Positions 15,913 through 24,027 of a DNA stretch of 64,000 nt are shown here, one piece after another. Numbering within the stretch: the first letter of the stretch is position 1; each line of letters begins with the position of its first letter. The position numbers and the translations under genes are program-made. The stretch is from Bryobacteraceae bacterium (GTDB lineage: Bacteria; Acidobacteriota; Terriglobia; Bryobacterales; Bryobacteraceae), in assembly GCA_026129905.1 (NCBI GenBank), contig JAHCHE010000019.1:62001-126000 (forward strand). The letters are read 5' to 3'. The notes beneath the pieces were generated by a model. That model saw only the letters and a list, made by a program, of their open reading frames with translations. It did not search any database and was not told the origin of the DNA.

Positions 15913-17406
15913 CTACAGGCTGCCGATTAGGCCATACAGCGGCCGGAGCGTCGGGTAGAGCGCCCGGAAGACCTGGTATCCTCGCGCGTACACCTGCGAT
16001 TCGTGTGCCCGCGGCTCCACCGAACGGACTTCGCGAATCGCCGCTTTGCACGCCTCCGGAACAGACCCGTAGACGCCCGTGCCCACCATGGCGAGCAGGG
16101 CGGCGCCGTAAGCCGAGCCCTCCTGCGTCTCCAGCGCCACCACGCGCTTGCCCATGACATCCGCCAGGATCTGGCGCCAGAACGGGCTTTGCCCTCCGCC
16201 GCCCGAGGCGCGCACGGCCTCCACCGGCACGCGCATTCCTTCGATAATCTCCAGGCAGTCTTTCTGGCTGTAGGAGACGCCCTCGATGATGGAGCGGATC
16301 AGGTCCGCCCGGCGGTGTTTGGCCGTAATGCCGATCCACCCGCCGCGGGCGGCGGCGTCCAGGTGAGGCGTGCGCTCGCCCATCAGGTACGGCAGCCAGA
16401 ACAGGCCGTGCGCTCCGGCCGGCGACTGCGCGGCCTCGGCGGTCAGCGCGTCATAATCCGTGCCCGGAGAAAGCTGGTTGCGGAACCATTGGAGACTCAG
16501 GCCGGCGCCTTGCGTCACGCCCATCACGTGCCACTTCCCGGCCACCGCGTGGCAGAAGGTGTGAACCCGCCCGGCGGGATCGTAGTTCGCCCGATCCATG
16601 TGCGCGAAGACCACGCCCGAGGTCCCCAGCGTGCACGAGACGACGCCTTCCTCGACGATGCCGTTGCCCACCGCGCTCGCCGCCTGGTCGCCCGCCCCGC
16701 CGGCCACCGGCGTGCCCTCTTCCAACCCGGTTAGCGCCGCGGCTTGCGCCGTCACCGCGCCGGTCAGCTCGCTCGACTCCACTGCCCGCGGCAGCAATGA
16801 CGAATCCAGCTTCAACCGGCTCACCATCTTCGACGACCAGTTCCGCATCACCACGTCGAACAGCGCCGTGCCGGAGGCGTCCGACACATCCGTGGCGTAC
16901 TCGCCAGTGAGGCAGTACCGCAGGTAGTCCTTCGGCAGCAGGAGCTTTCGGACCTGCCCGAACGCCCGCGGCTCATTGTCGCGGACCCACAGCAGTTTGG
17001 GCAGGGTGAAGCCGGTGAGCACAGGATTGGCCGTGAACGCGACGACGTCGTTCTTCCCCACCGTCTGGTTGATCCAATCCACCTGCGCCTGGCTGCGTTG
17101 ATCGCACCAGATCAGCGCCGGACGGATCACCTTTCCAAATTCGTCCAGCAGCACCAGGCCGTGCATCTGGCCCGTGAGGCCGACGCCCCGGACCTGCTTT
17201 CCATCGACGCCCGCCTGCTGGAGAACGCCGCGCACCGCCGCCTGCGACGCTTCCCACCAGTTCTCCGGGCGTTGCTCGGCCCACAGCGGCCGCTCCATCC
17301 GCATCTCTTCGTGCGGCGCGGTGAAGCCGAACTTCACCTGCCCTTGTTCATTCACCAACAGCGCCCTGGAGCCGCCGGTGCCGACATCCAGCCCTAGCCA
17401 ATACAT
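15913..17406 (-). CDS. xylB: xylulokinase
   Basis: 497 residues, the usual length of a FGGY carbohydrate kinase that phosphorylates D-xylulose with ATP and so brings xylose and arabinose carbon into the pentose phosphate pathway. The N-terminal phosphate loop LGLDVGTGGSRALLV, the substrate segment GLTGQMHGLVLLD, the catalytic aspartate in GGAGDQAASAVGNG and the C-terminal ASGGGGQSPFWRQILADV motif are all present; MHG and WCDQR favour xylulokinase over glycerol kinase. A GCGAGGA Shine-Dalgarno sequence precedes ATG 17406. It lies 40 bp downstream of the ROK kinase gene in the same direction, so a two-gene sugar-kinase operon is likely. Confidence 0.93.
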   Translation of the reverse strand: MYWLGLDVGTGGSRALLVNEQGQVKFGFTAPHEEMRMERPLWAEQRPENWWEASQAAVRGVLQQAGVDGKQVRGVGLTGQMHGLVLLDEFGKVIRPALIWCDQRSQAQVDWINQTVGKNDVVAFTANPVLTGFTLPKLLWVRDNEPRAFGQVRKLLLPKDYLRYCLTGEYATDVSDASGTALFDVVMRNWSSKMVSRLKLDSSLLPRAVESSELTGAVTAQAAALTGLEEGTPVAGGAGDQAASAVGNGIVEEGVVSCTLGTSGVVFAHMDRANYDPAGRVHTFCHAVAGKWHVMGVTQGAGLSLQWFRNQLSPGTDYDALTAEAAQSPAGAHGLFWLPYLMGERTPHLDAAARGGWIGITAKHRRADLIRSIIEGVSYSQKDCLEIIEGMRVPVEAVRASGGGGQSPFWRQILADVMGKRVVALETQEGSAYGAALLAMVGTGVYGSVPEACKAAIREVRSVEPRAHESQVYARGYQVFRALYPTLRPLYGLIGSL

Positions 17407-17446
17407 GGATGAATCCTCGCCTGATCGGTACGAAATCGATTACGAA

Positions 17447-18373
17447 TTACGCGATCGGCGGCGCCTGCTGGAAGGGCAGGTACGCCGCCCCGTACAGTCC
17501 CGCTTCATTGCCCAGGATCGCCTTCTCGATCCGGGTCTTGGTGTGCCGGAACGTGAACGAACGGGTGTTCACCTCCTCGAACATCGAGGGACTGAAGTAC
17601 TCCCACGCCGGCAATACGCCGCCGCTCAACAGATATAACGGAAAATTGAATATATTGATCAGCGTCGCCAGCGCGATGCCGAGCGCCGCGCCCATGCGCG
17701 CATAGACCGTCTGCGCGTTTTTGTTGCCCTGCTCGGCCAAATCGTATATATCTTTGGCCGTCAAGCCCTCGCCCAGCCCCATCATGTACGCCATGCCCTC
17801 CACCGCCGTCGCCGAGGCGTGTTTCTCCAGGCAGCCGTAATTGCCGCAGCCACACGGATTGCCGTTGGTCGCCACGGTGATGTGTCCGATCTCGCCCGCC
17901 ATGCCCACGTAGCCGTGCAGAACGCGCCCGTCCACGATGATGCCCCCGCCCAGGCCCGTGCCCAGCGTGAGCAGAACCAGGTCGTTGACATCCCGCCCCG
18001 CTCCCATCCACTTTTCCCCCAAAGCGGCGGCGTTGGCGTCGTTTTCGAGAATCACCTGTGCGCCCAGCCGCTTCTCGATCTCGTCGCGCACCGGAGCGCC
18101 TTCCAGTTCCGGAAGATTGTTGGACCCGACGATGATTCCTTCCTGCATGAGAATGAACCCCGGCACGCCGATGCCCGCGCCGGCGAACCCCTCCGTCCCG
18201 AACCGCTCTCGCAGCCGGACGATATTGGCCACGATGTCGTCCAGAACGGCGTCGCGTCCTTCGTGAAGGTTGGTCGTTCCGGAAATCTTGTCCAGAACCT
18301 CGCCGTCTTTCGTGATGGCCGCTGCGCGAAGATTCGTGCCGCCGAGGTCCACGCCGATCGAGTACTCCACCAT
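17447..18373 (-). CDS. ROK-family sugar kinase (glucokinase-like)
   Basis: 308 residues from ATG 18373. A longer reading to 18457 adds a low-complexity leader and is rejected because MVEYSIGVDLGGTNLRAA is the typical family start. It shows the ROK pattern: ATP phosphate motif DLGGTNLR, catalytic segment NDANAAALGEKWMG, GTGLGGGIIVDG, and the zinc-binding CGCGNYGCLEKHAS. The kinase type fits glucose or mannose phosphorylation, and no DNA-binding domain is present, so it is an enzyme and not a NagC/XylR repressor. The start codon lies 8 nt after a TATCAT hexamer and has no Shine-Dalgarno sequence, so its mRNA may be leaderless. It precedes xylB in the same operon. Confidence 0.9.
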   Translation of the reverse strand: MVEYSIGVDLGGTNLRAAAITKDGEVLDKISGTTNLHEGRDAVLDDIVANIVRLRERFGTEGFAGAGIGVPGFILMQEGIIVGSNNLPELEGAPVRDEIEKRLGAQVILENDANAAALGEKWMGAGRDVNDLVLLTLGTGLGGGIIVDGRVLHGYVGMAGEIGHITVATNGNPCGCGNYGCLEKHASATAVEGMAYMMGLGEGLTAKDIYDLAEQGNKNAQTVYARMGAALGIALATLINIFNFPLYLLSGGVLPAWEYFSPSMFEEVNTRSFTFRHTKTRIEKAILGNEAGLYGAAYLPFQQAPPIA

Positions 18374-18381
18374 GAAGCCGC

Positions 18382-18387
18382 ATGATA
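18382..18387 (-). promoter_or_regulatory. -10-like TATCAT, leaderless spacing, ROK kinase
   Basis: On the minus strand TATCAT ends 8 nt before ATG 18373, which would put the transcription start at or next to the start codon. No clear -35 is visible. Confidence 0.35.
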
Positions 18388-18510
18388 GCAAATGCCGGGC
18401 GGGACGTGGCCCTCGCGGAGCGGCTGTAAGCAACGGAAACGCAGACGGTTGCGGCACGTCTATCCGTTAGAGATTCGTTTCGCTGGCGCCGATAAGTACA
18501 GCGTGGGGTG

Positions 18511-19134
18511 ATGAACATGAAGGTCCTTGGCGACCGTCAATTCGTTGAGCTGCCCGGCGACGCAACGCACGAGTTGCCGCCGCTGTTTGTCCGCGAGCGG
18601 CCGCACGTGCCCCGCCTGGACCGCGTCGTCCGCATGGCCCGCGAACTCATCGACGCCGAGGATCTCATCCCAACTCTGCCGCTGGACGCCGTCGCCTCAA
18701 CGGAAGCCGTCGACCGGCGCAAAATGGACCTGGCCATCAACCTCGTCGAGCAGTACCTCGAACTCGTCGATCACTGGCAGTGGGGCGACAGCATCCTCGA
18801 GTGGATCCGCCAATGCGAGACGACCTTCGGAACCCGCGCCGATCTCCGCCCGCTCATCCGCCCCGATGTCTGGCCGCACGCCGGCCGCAGCAGCTTCGTG
18901 ACGCTGCTGGACGACAAACATGTCCCGCATCCCCGCGTGAAGCTGGAGGAAGCCGTCGGTCTCCGCCTCACGTTCCGCCAGCCGCCGCCGCTGGCCTGCT
19001 GTTCGGACCAGTTCCTCTTCTATCTCAACTCGTCCGTCTCCTCCTCCGCCTACCAGGCGTGGGCCCGGATGAGCCCCGCCCCGGTCGCCTCCCTGCCGCC
19101 GGAGAGATTCAGTTTTGAACTCGTTAAGATGTGA
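18511..19134 (+). CDS. conserved-looking hypothetical protein
   Basis: 207 residues from ATG 18511; ATG 18517 is an alternative with GGGGTG upstream. Predicted soluble, mixed alpha/beta, without signal peptide or membrane segment. It contains the acidic helix EYLELVDHWQWGDSILEWIRQ and a C-terminal PPPLACCSDQFLFYLNSS with vicinal cysteines. Codon choice matches the neighbours, so I regard it as a real gene, but I do not recognise the family. It stands alone between the divergent kinase operon and the PHP-like gene. Confidence 0.6.
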   Translation: MNMKVLGDRQFVELPGDATHELPPLFVRERPHVPRLDRVVRMARELIDAEDLIPTLPLDAVASTEAVDRRKMDLAINLVEQYLELVDHWQWGDSILEWIRQCETTFGTRADLRPLIRPDVWPHAGRSSFVTLLDDKHVPHPRVKLEEAVGLRLTFRQPPPLACCSDQFLFYLNSSVSSSAYQAWARMSPAPVASLPPERFSFELVKM

Positions 19135-19179
19135 CCGCGAAGCGCCGGGTAGTATAATTCAGATTTAAATCTCTGAATT
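19131..19179 (+). promoter_or_regulatory. promoter with overlapping nested palindromes
   Basis: GTGACC at 19131-19136, a 16-bp spacer and a perfect TATAAT at 19153-19158 precede the PHP-like gene. The -10 runs into nested inverted repeats: outer arms AATTCAGA (19156-19163) and TCTGAATT (19172-19179), and an inner perfect AGATTTAAATCT (19161-19172). They would cover the start of transcription, as expected for a repressor operator. Confidence 0.55.
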
Positions 19180-19190
19180 ACGAGGAGCCC

Positions 19191-20027
19191 ATGCGTCATC
19201 TTTCCCGCCGCGATTTCCTTTTCGCGGGCATTTCCGCGCCGGCCGCCCTGGCCGCATCCGCCGCCAGCAGCCTGCCGCTGGTCGACTACCACGTTCACCT
19301 CAACCCGTCGTTCACCCTCGACGACGCCGTCGCGCTCTCCGCGCAGCGCGGCGTGAAGTTCGGCATCGCCGAGCATGCCGGGACCAAGGAGAACAAGTAC
19401 CGCGTCATTCTCAGCGACGACCGGGAACTCGAACAGTGGATGGCGCGCCTGGAAGGCAAGCCCGTCTACAAAGGCATTCAGGCCGAATGGCTCGACTGGA
19501 TGAGCTGCTTCTCGAAAGAAACCGTCGCCCGGCTCGACTTCGTCCTCTCCGACGCCATGACCATCCCCGGCCCGAACGGCGAGCGCCTCATGATGTGGCT
19601 CCGCGGCTTCGACCCCGGCGACCCCCAGGAATTCATGGACCGCTACGTCGCCTGGAACGTGAAGGTGATCGAAACCGAGCCGCTGGATATCTTCGCCCAT
19701 CCGACCTGGCTTCCCGCGCCGCTGGACCGGAACTACGACGCGCTCTGGACGCCTGAGCGCATGAAGCCGATCGTCGCCGCCCTGAAGCGCACCGGCACGG
19801 CGGTCGAGATCGACTCGGCCTACGACATTCCGCGCATGCCGTTCCTCGAAATGGCCAAAGACGCCGGACTGAAGTTCTCCTTCGGCTCCAACAGCGGCGC
19901 CGGCCCCGCCAACGCGATGGACTTCTGCCTCGATACGGCAAGGAACCTCAAGCTCGCCAAGAAAGACTTCTTCGTGCCCGCCCCCCGCGCGCGCAAGCCG
20001 ATCATGCGCCGGCGAGCCGTCTCTTGA
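19191..20027 (+). CDS. PHP-like metal-dependent hydrolase, Tat-exported
   Basis: 278 residues from ATG 19191 with GAGGAG upstream. The Tat signal is explicit (MRHLSRRDFLFAG). The mature protein opens with DYHVHLNPS, a His-x-His metal motif, then GIAEHAG with another likely metal His, later DIFAHPTWLP and finally SFGSNSG, in the order expected of a PHP / amidohydrolase-like barrel. PHP proteins hydrolyse phosphoesters such as histidinol phosphate; the substrate here is unknown and the export signal argues against histidine synthesis. It has its own promoter at 19131-19158. Confidence 0.72.
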   Translation: MRHLSRRDFLFAGISAPAALAASAASSLPLVDYHVHLNPSFTLDDAVALSAQRGVKFGIAEHAGTKENKYRVILSDDRELEQWMARLEGKPVYKGIQAEWLDWMSCFSKETVARLDFVLSDAMTIPGPNGERLMMWLRGFDPGDPQEFMDRYVAWNVKVIETEPLDIFAHPTWLPAPLDRNYDALWTPERMKPIVAALKRTGTAVEIDSAYDIPRMPFLEMAKDAGLKFSFGSNSGAGPANAMDFCLDTARNLKLAKKDFFVPAPRARKPIMRRRAVS

Positions 20028-20073
20028 CCCGTGCGGCAACCGCACTTTGGTTCAGCCATACCGGGAAATCGAT

Positions 20074-20079
20074 TAGGAT
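20074..20079 (+). promoter_or_regulatory. -10-like TAGGAT, leaderless spacing, antitoxin gene
   Basis: TAGGAT ends 6 nt before GTG 20086 and the gene has no Shine-Dalgarno sequence (CGAAGC precedes the start). Confidence 0.3.
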
Positions 20080-20085
20080 CGAAGC

Positions 20086-20322
20086 GTGCAGGTCAACGTT
20101 CACGAAGCGAGAACGCAACTGTCCCGACTCCTGGAACTGGTAGAGCGCGGCGAGACTGTAATGATCACCCGCCATGGCCGACCAGTCGCCCAGCTCGTTA
20201 GCCTGCGGAACACCGGGCTTCCTTTTGGTATTGCGCGCGAGGATCCGATCGTGCCGCCTGGCGATGAGTGGTGGCAGCCGATGACGGATCGGCAAGCGGA
20301 CGATTGGATGGACGGCCGGTGA
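20086..20322 (+). CDS. Phd/YefM-type antitoxin without an adjacent toxin
   Basis: 78 residues from GTG 20086. The N-terminal MQVNVHEARTQLSRLLELVERGETVMITRHGRPVAQLV (split here as one continuous motif region, residues 1-38) is the standard Phd/YefM DNA-binding fold, and the acidic, Trp-rich C-terminus would be the toxin-neutralising arm. Antitoxins of this family normally precede a PIN-domain VapC or Doc gene by a few bases. Here only 90 bp separate it from cysE and no toxin is encoded on either strand, so it is an orphan: a remnant, a solitary regulator, or an antitoxin acting on a distant toxin. Confidence 0.82.
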   Translation: MQVNVHEARTQLSRLLELVERGETVMITRHGRPVAQLVSLRNTGLPFGIAREDPIVPPGDEWWQPMTDRQADDWMDGR

Positions 20323-20397
20323 AGGCGCCAACTGAGGCTCATGCGCTGCCGGCTGTAAACGGCGCTCGGCGCGGACGCTTCCGCCGCGGATTCGCGC

Positions 20398-20403
20398 CAT
20401 AAT
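20398..20403 (+). promoter_or_regulatory. -10-like CATAAT upstream of cysE
   Basis: CATAAT ends 9 nt before ATG 20413. A GAGGGGAAG Shine-Dalgarno-like stretch fills the gap, so either the transcript is almost leaderless or another promoter is used. Confidence 0.3.
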
Positions 20404-20412
20404 GAGGGGAAG

Positions 20413-21078
20413 ATGTTCCGCGGGGTGAGAGAACAGATCGATACCATCTTCCGGCAGGATCCCGCGGCCCGCAGCGTCATCGAGATCTTCCTGTGCTATC
20501 CGGGGTTCCACGCCATCCAGGCGCACCGCCTGGCGCATCGGATGTATCGGGCCGGCGTCCCGCTGCTGCCCCGCGTGATCTCCCAGATCAGCCGCGCCTT
20601 CACCGGCATCGAGATTCATCCTGGGGCGACGATCGGGCGGCGCTTCTTCATCGACCACGGCATGGGCATCGTGATCGGCGAAACCACCGAGATCGGCGAC
20701 GACGTCCTTCTCTACCAGGGCGTGACGCTCGGCGGCACCGGCAAGGAGAAGGGGAAACGGCATCCCACGCTCGGCAACCACGTCGTGGTCGGGGCCGGCG
20801 CCAAGGTGCTCGGCAATATCCGGATCGGAGATCACGTCAAGATCGGGGCCGGCTCGGTCGTGGTGAAATCCGTCCCGGAGCACTCCACCGTGGTCGGCAT
20901 TCCGGGCAAGGTCGTCCGCCAGCGCGGCGAACCCGCCGGCGACAACGACGTGCTGGAACATGGGCGGCTACCCGACCCCGAAGGGCAAGCGATCGAGGAA
21001 CTCACCCGGCGTCTGGAAAAGCTGGAGCGGGAGATGCGGTCGGTCAAGGACGCCGCATCTCCGCGCGTCGGCGCGTAG
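20413..21078 (+). CDS. cysE: serine O-acetyltransferase
   Basis: 221 residues. It acetylates L-serine with acetyl-CoA, the first step of cysteine synthesis. The N-terminal helical segment [18 protein letters not shown] and the left-handed beta-helix hexapeptides are typical, with the catalytic His in [20 protein letters not shown] and the acetyl-CoA segment [20 protein letters not shown]. The C-terminal tail after PGKVVRQRG is about 45 residues long, charged and coiled-coil-like; it lacks the Ile end that docks CysK in enterobacteria. No cysK is next to it. Confidence 0.93.
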   Translation: MFRGVREQIDTIFRQDPAARSVIEIFLCYPGFHAIQAHRLAHRMYRAGVPLLPRVISQISRAFTGIEIHPGATIGRRFFIDHGMGIVIGETTEIGDDVLLYQGVTLGGTGKEKGKRHPTLGNHVVVGAGAKVLGNIRIGDHVKIGAGSVVVKSVPEHSTVVGIPGKVVRQRGEPAGDNDVLEHGRLPDPEGQAIEELTRRLEKLEREMRSVKDAASPRVGA

Positions 21079-21084
21079 AAAAAC

Positions 21085-21423
21085 CTACGCCCCCGCCTTC
21101 GCCTTCACGTGGCACTTGTTGCAGTTGGCCTTGGACTCAAAAGCCTCGCCGCCTGGGTGGTGGCAGGCCGCGCAGGATGTCTTGGCGGCCTCGGCCGGCT
21201 TGTGCATGCCCGCCTTGAAGTTGATTGGCGCCCGGGACTGCGGGAACAGCTTGTCGTGGCAGACCTTGCAGTCGTTCTTCACCCGTTCGTTGTGCTTGGC
21301 GTGGTCGTATGTTACATTGCCCAGTTTCGATTCAAAGACCAGCGTCTTCGGTGCGTCCGCGGCCAGCGCCACCAGGGCCACAACCAGAAATAGACCTACT
21401 AAAAATACGGTCAGATGCTTCAT
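21085..21423 (-). CDS. triheme periplasmic cytochrome c (c7/c3-type)
   Basis: 112 residues with a signal peptide (residues 1-22) and an AAGGAG Shine-Dalgarno sequence. Three CXXCH heme sites are visible (CKVCH, CAACH, CNKCH) plus extra histidines (YDHAKHNE, GMHKP, CHHPG) that can serve as distal ligands, so all three hemes are likely bis-His. Length, three hemes and YDHAKH at the start match the cytochrome c7 / c3 family of periplasmic electron carriers. It is transcribed towards cysE, stops 6 bp from it, and has no reductase partner nearby. Confidence 0.88.
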   Translation of the reverse strand: MKHLTVFLVGLFLVVALVALAADAPKTLVFESKLGNVTYDHAKHNERVKNDCKVCHDKLFPQSRAPINFKAGMHKPAEAAKTSCAACHHPGGEAFESKANCNKCHVKAKAGA

Positions 21424-21553
21424 CGCTGCGCTCCTTCTTGAGTATGGTTAACGATCTCGATACGGAAGACGTCCCACCGTTCGATTCAAGTACAGGATAA
21501 TACGGGCGAAGGGTACCGGACAACGATATCCTTAGATCTCGGGATTTATCTCT

Positions 21554-22339
21554 ATGGCTAAGGTCTACTACGTCGGGGACTGGGCGATCATGCTCGGCCC
21601 CATCTTCGCGGAAACGCCTTTCAACTACGCCTGGAAAGGCGCCGACATCTTCAATTACGGCCACTGGCTCAAGGACGCGCTCGAGTCCACCGGCGAGCAC
21701 CAGGTGGCCAGCGTCGCCGCCTGGGACTTCTATCGCCTGCCCCCCGGGCGCTACGAGGAGATCCTGGCGGAGTATGACGTCATCGTTTTTTCCGATGTCG
21801 AGGCCAAGCTGTTTCAGCTCGACCCCCATTTCTTCGATCGCAGCCAGTTCGGCAAGAAGCCGCTCACCTTTCCGGACCGGGTGCGCCTTACCTGCGAGGC
21901 CCTGCGCGCCGGCAAGCACATGATGTTCCTCGGCGGCTGGCTCAGCTTCAACGGCGAAATGGGAAAAGGCGGCTGGGGACGCACCGGCTTGAGCGATATC
22001 CTCCCCGTCGAGTGCCTCGAGCACGAAGACCTGCGCGAGAGCACCGAAGGCTGGCGCGGGCGCGCGGTCCAGTCCGGCCATCCCATCCTCCAGCATGTCG
22101 ACCTCCCCGCAATGCCGCCGATCCTCGGCTACAACATCGTCAAGCCCCGCGCCGGTTGCGACGTGCTGGCCGTCTGGGACGGGCCCGGCGATCCCATGCT
22201 CGCCGCCGGACAGTTCGGCCGCGGCCGCGTGCTCGCCTACACCTCCGACCCCGCGCCGCACTGGGGCTGCAACTTCGTGTATTGGGATCAGTACGCGCGC
22301 TTCTGGCTCAACGCCCTCAACTGGCTCCTCGCCGGGTAA
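21554..22339 (+). CDS. putative glutamine amidotransferase-like protein (DUF1355/GATase1-like)
   Basis: 261 residues without signal peptide. The segments EYDVIVFSDVEAKLFQLDP, AGKHMMFLGGWLSFNG and VLAYTSDPAPHWGCNFVYW match the cytoplasmic STM3548-like family, which has the class I glutamine amidotransferase fold. There is no clear nucleophile-elbow Cys at the usual place, so glutaminase activity is doubtful. Such genes commonly sit in sugar-catabolism clusters; here it precedes the GH51 gene by 107 bp. The start lacks a good Shine-Dalgarno sequence. A GATAAT hexamer is at 21496-21501. Confidence 0.75.
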   Translation: MAKVYYVGDWAIMLGPIFAETPFNYAWKGADIFNYGHWLKDALESTGEHQVASVAAWDFYRLPPGRYEEILAEYDVIVFSDVEAKLFQLDPHFFDRSQFGKKPLTFPDRVRLTCEALRAGKHMMFLGGWLSFNGEMGKGGWGRTGLSDILPVECLEHEDLRESTEGWRGRAVQSGHPILQHVDLPAMPPILGYNIVKPRAGCDVLAVWDGPGDPMLAAGQFGRGRVLAYTSDPAPHWGCNFVYWDQYARFWLNALNWLLAG

Positions 22340-22446
22340 CAGCGCCTCCGCGCGCGGCCTTACGCCGCCGCCGTGTGAGAGAATGGCAGACCATAAGCCG
22401 GCCTTCGCCGCCGGCCGGCCAAACTCAGGGAAAGGGGACCTCCGGG

Positions 22447-23991
22447 ATGCTTACCCGACGCGAATTTACCACCGCGCTCATCGCCGCGCCTTACGCGCTG
22501 CGGGCGCAACAGGGACCTCTGCGGGCCAGGATTAAGGTCGACACCGAACGCGCGATCGGCGATATCGATCCGCTGATCTACGGCAATTTCATCGAGCACC
22601 TGGGCCGTTGCATCGACGGCGGCGTGTTCGAGGAAGGCTCGAAACTCTCCGACGCCAACGGCTACCGCCTCGACGTCCTCGAAGCGGCCAAGAAGCTCAA
22701 CGTCACCATCCTGCGCTGGCCCGGCGGAAACTTCGTTTCCAACTACCACTGGAAAGACGGCATCGGCCCCCGCGATCGGCGCCCCCGCCGCCTGGAGATG
22801 GCCTGGGGGACGGTAGAAACCAACCGCTTCGGCACCCACGAGTTCCTCCAGTATGCCGAGACGATGGGAACCGAACCTTACATCTGCGTGAACCTCGGCA
22901 CCGGCACGTGGACCGATGCCCAGCAATGGGTCGAGTATGTCAGCTCCTCCCAGGACACCGCGATGACGCGCCTCCGCAAGCAGAACGGGCGCCAGGAGCC
23001 GTGGAAGGTCACCTACTGGGGGCTCGGCAACGAGATGGACGGCCCCTGGCAGATGGGTCACCGCAGCGCCGACGACTACGGCAAGTACGCGCTCGAGGCG
23101 GCCAAGCTGATGAAGTGGACCGACCCGAAGATCAAGCTCATCGCCGCCGGCTCTTCCCACTTCGGCCAGGGCATCGACTGGATCGGTTGGAATCGCACCG
23201 TGCTCGAACACCTCAAGCGGCACATCGACTATCTGGCCATTCACCGCTACGTGGGCAATCCCGACAACGACTACTACGACTTCCTCACCAGCTCCATGGA
23301 CCTCGACGAGCGCATCCGCACCACCGAGGGCGTCATCAACGCCGCCATGTCCGGCGAGCCGCGCAGCCGCAGGATCTACATCGCCTGGGACGAGTGGAAT
23401 GTCTGGTATCGCGCCCGCGGTCCGCAGCAGAGGGGACGCCGCATCCTCGAGGAGCGCTACAACCTCGAGGATGCCCTCGTCGTCGCCACGTTCCTCAACT
23501 CGTTTGTCAATCACGCCCATATCATCAAGATGGCCAACATGGCCCAACTGGTGAACGTCATCGCGCCCATGTTCACCAACGACACCGGTATGTTCCTGCA
23601 GACGATCTACTACCCACTGGCGCTGTTCGCCAACAATACGAAAGGAAGGGCGCTCAAGCTGTTCGTCGATTCACCCACCTACGAGAGCCGCCGCTTCGGC
23701 CCGGCGCCGTACCTGGACGCCTCGGCCGGCTACGAGGACGGAATGCTCGTGCTCAACGTGGTGAACCGCCATCGCGACCAGGAGGTGGAGACGGAAATCC
23801 TCACCCAGGACAAGCAGTTCGCCGGCCCGGTGGACGTTTCCGAGGTCAACGGCGCCGACATCAAGGACGAAAACGACTTCGGATCGACGAAAGTCCAGAC
23901 GGCGACGCGGTCCGCTCGCGCCGACAACCGGACGCTGCGATATAAGTTTCCGCCGCACTCGTACACCATGCTCAAAGCAAAGCTCACCTGA
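22447..23991 (+). CDS. alpha-L-arabinofuranosidase, GH51
   Basis: 514 residues from ATG 22447 with AAAGGGGA upstream; longer in-frame readings overlap the previous gene and are rejected. A Tat-like N-terminus (MLTRREFTTALIAAPYA) precedes a (beta/alpha)8 barrel with IYGNFIEHLGRCIDGGVFEE, LRWPGGNFVSNYHWKDGIGP, the acid/base Glu in WGLGNEMDGPWQ and the nucleophile Glu in YIAWDEWNVWYR, then a C-terminal beta-domain. It removes terminal L-arabinose from arabinan and arabinoxylan. A larger relative starts at 62906. Neighbouring genes for an amidotransferase-like and a glycosidase-like protein suggest a plant-polymer utilisation locus. Confidence 0.92.
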   Translation: MLTRREFTTALIAAPYALRAQQGPLRARIKVDTERAIGDIDPLIYGNFIEHLGRCIDGGVFEEGSKLSDANGYRLDVLEAAKKLNVTILRWPGGNFVSNYHWKDGIGPRDRRPRRLEMAWGTVETNRFGTHEFLQYAETMGTEPYICVNLGTGTWTDAQQWVEYVSSSQDTAMTRLRKQNGRQEPWKVTYWGLGNEMDGPWQMGHRSADDYGKYALEAAKLMKWTDPKIKLIAAGSSHFGQGIDWIGWNRTVLEHLKRHIDYLAIHRYVGNPDNDYYDFLTSSMDLDERIRTTEGVINAAMSGEPRSRRIYIAWDEWNVWYRARGPQQRGRRILEERYNLEDALVVATFLNSFVNHAHIIKMANMAQLVNVIAPMFTNDTGMFLQTIYYPLALFANNTKGRALKLFVDSPTYESRRFGPAPYLDASAGYEDGMLVLNVVNRHRDQEVETEILTQDKQFAGPVDVSEVNGADIKDENDFGSTKVQTATRSARADNRTLRYKFPPHSYTMLKAKLT

Positions 23992-24013
23992 GCCTTCGTT
24001 CCCCCGGCTGGGC

Positions 24014-24019
24014 AATAAT
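24014..24019 (+). promoter_or_regulatory. -10-like AATAAT, leaderless spacing
   Basis: AATAAT ends 8 nt before ATG 24028 and no Shine-Dalgarno sequence lies in between (AGCACCGG). Confidence 0.3.
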
Positions 24020-24027
24020 AGCACCGG

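Noticed and set aside
22012-22446. Upstream extension of the GH51 frame by about 145 codons
   Set aside because: It overlaps the amidotransferase-like gene in another frame, is Arg/Pro-rich, and a good Shine-Dalgarno sequence plus Tat-like signal mark ATG 22447.
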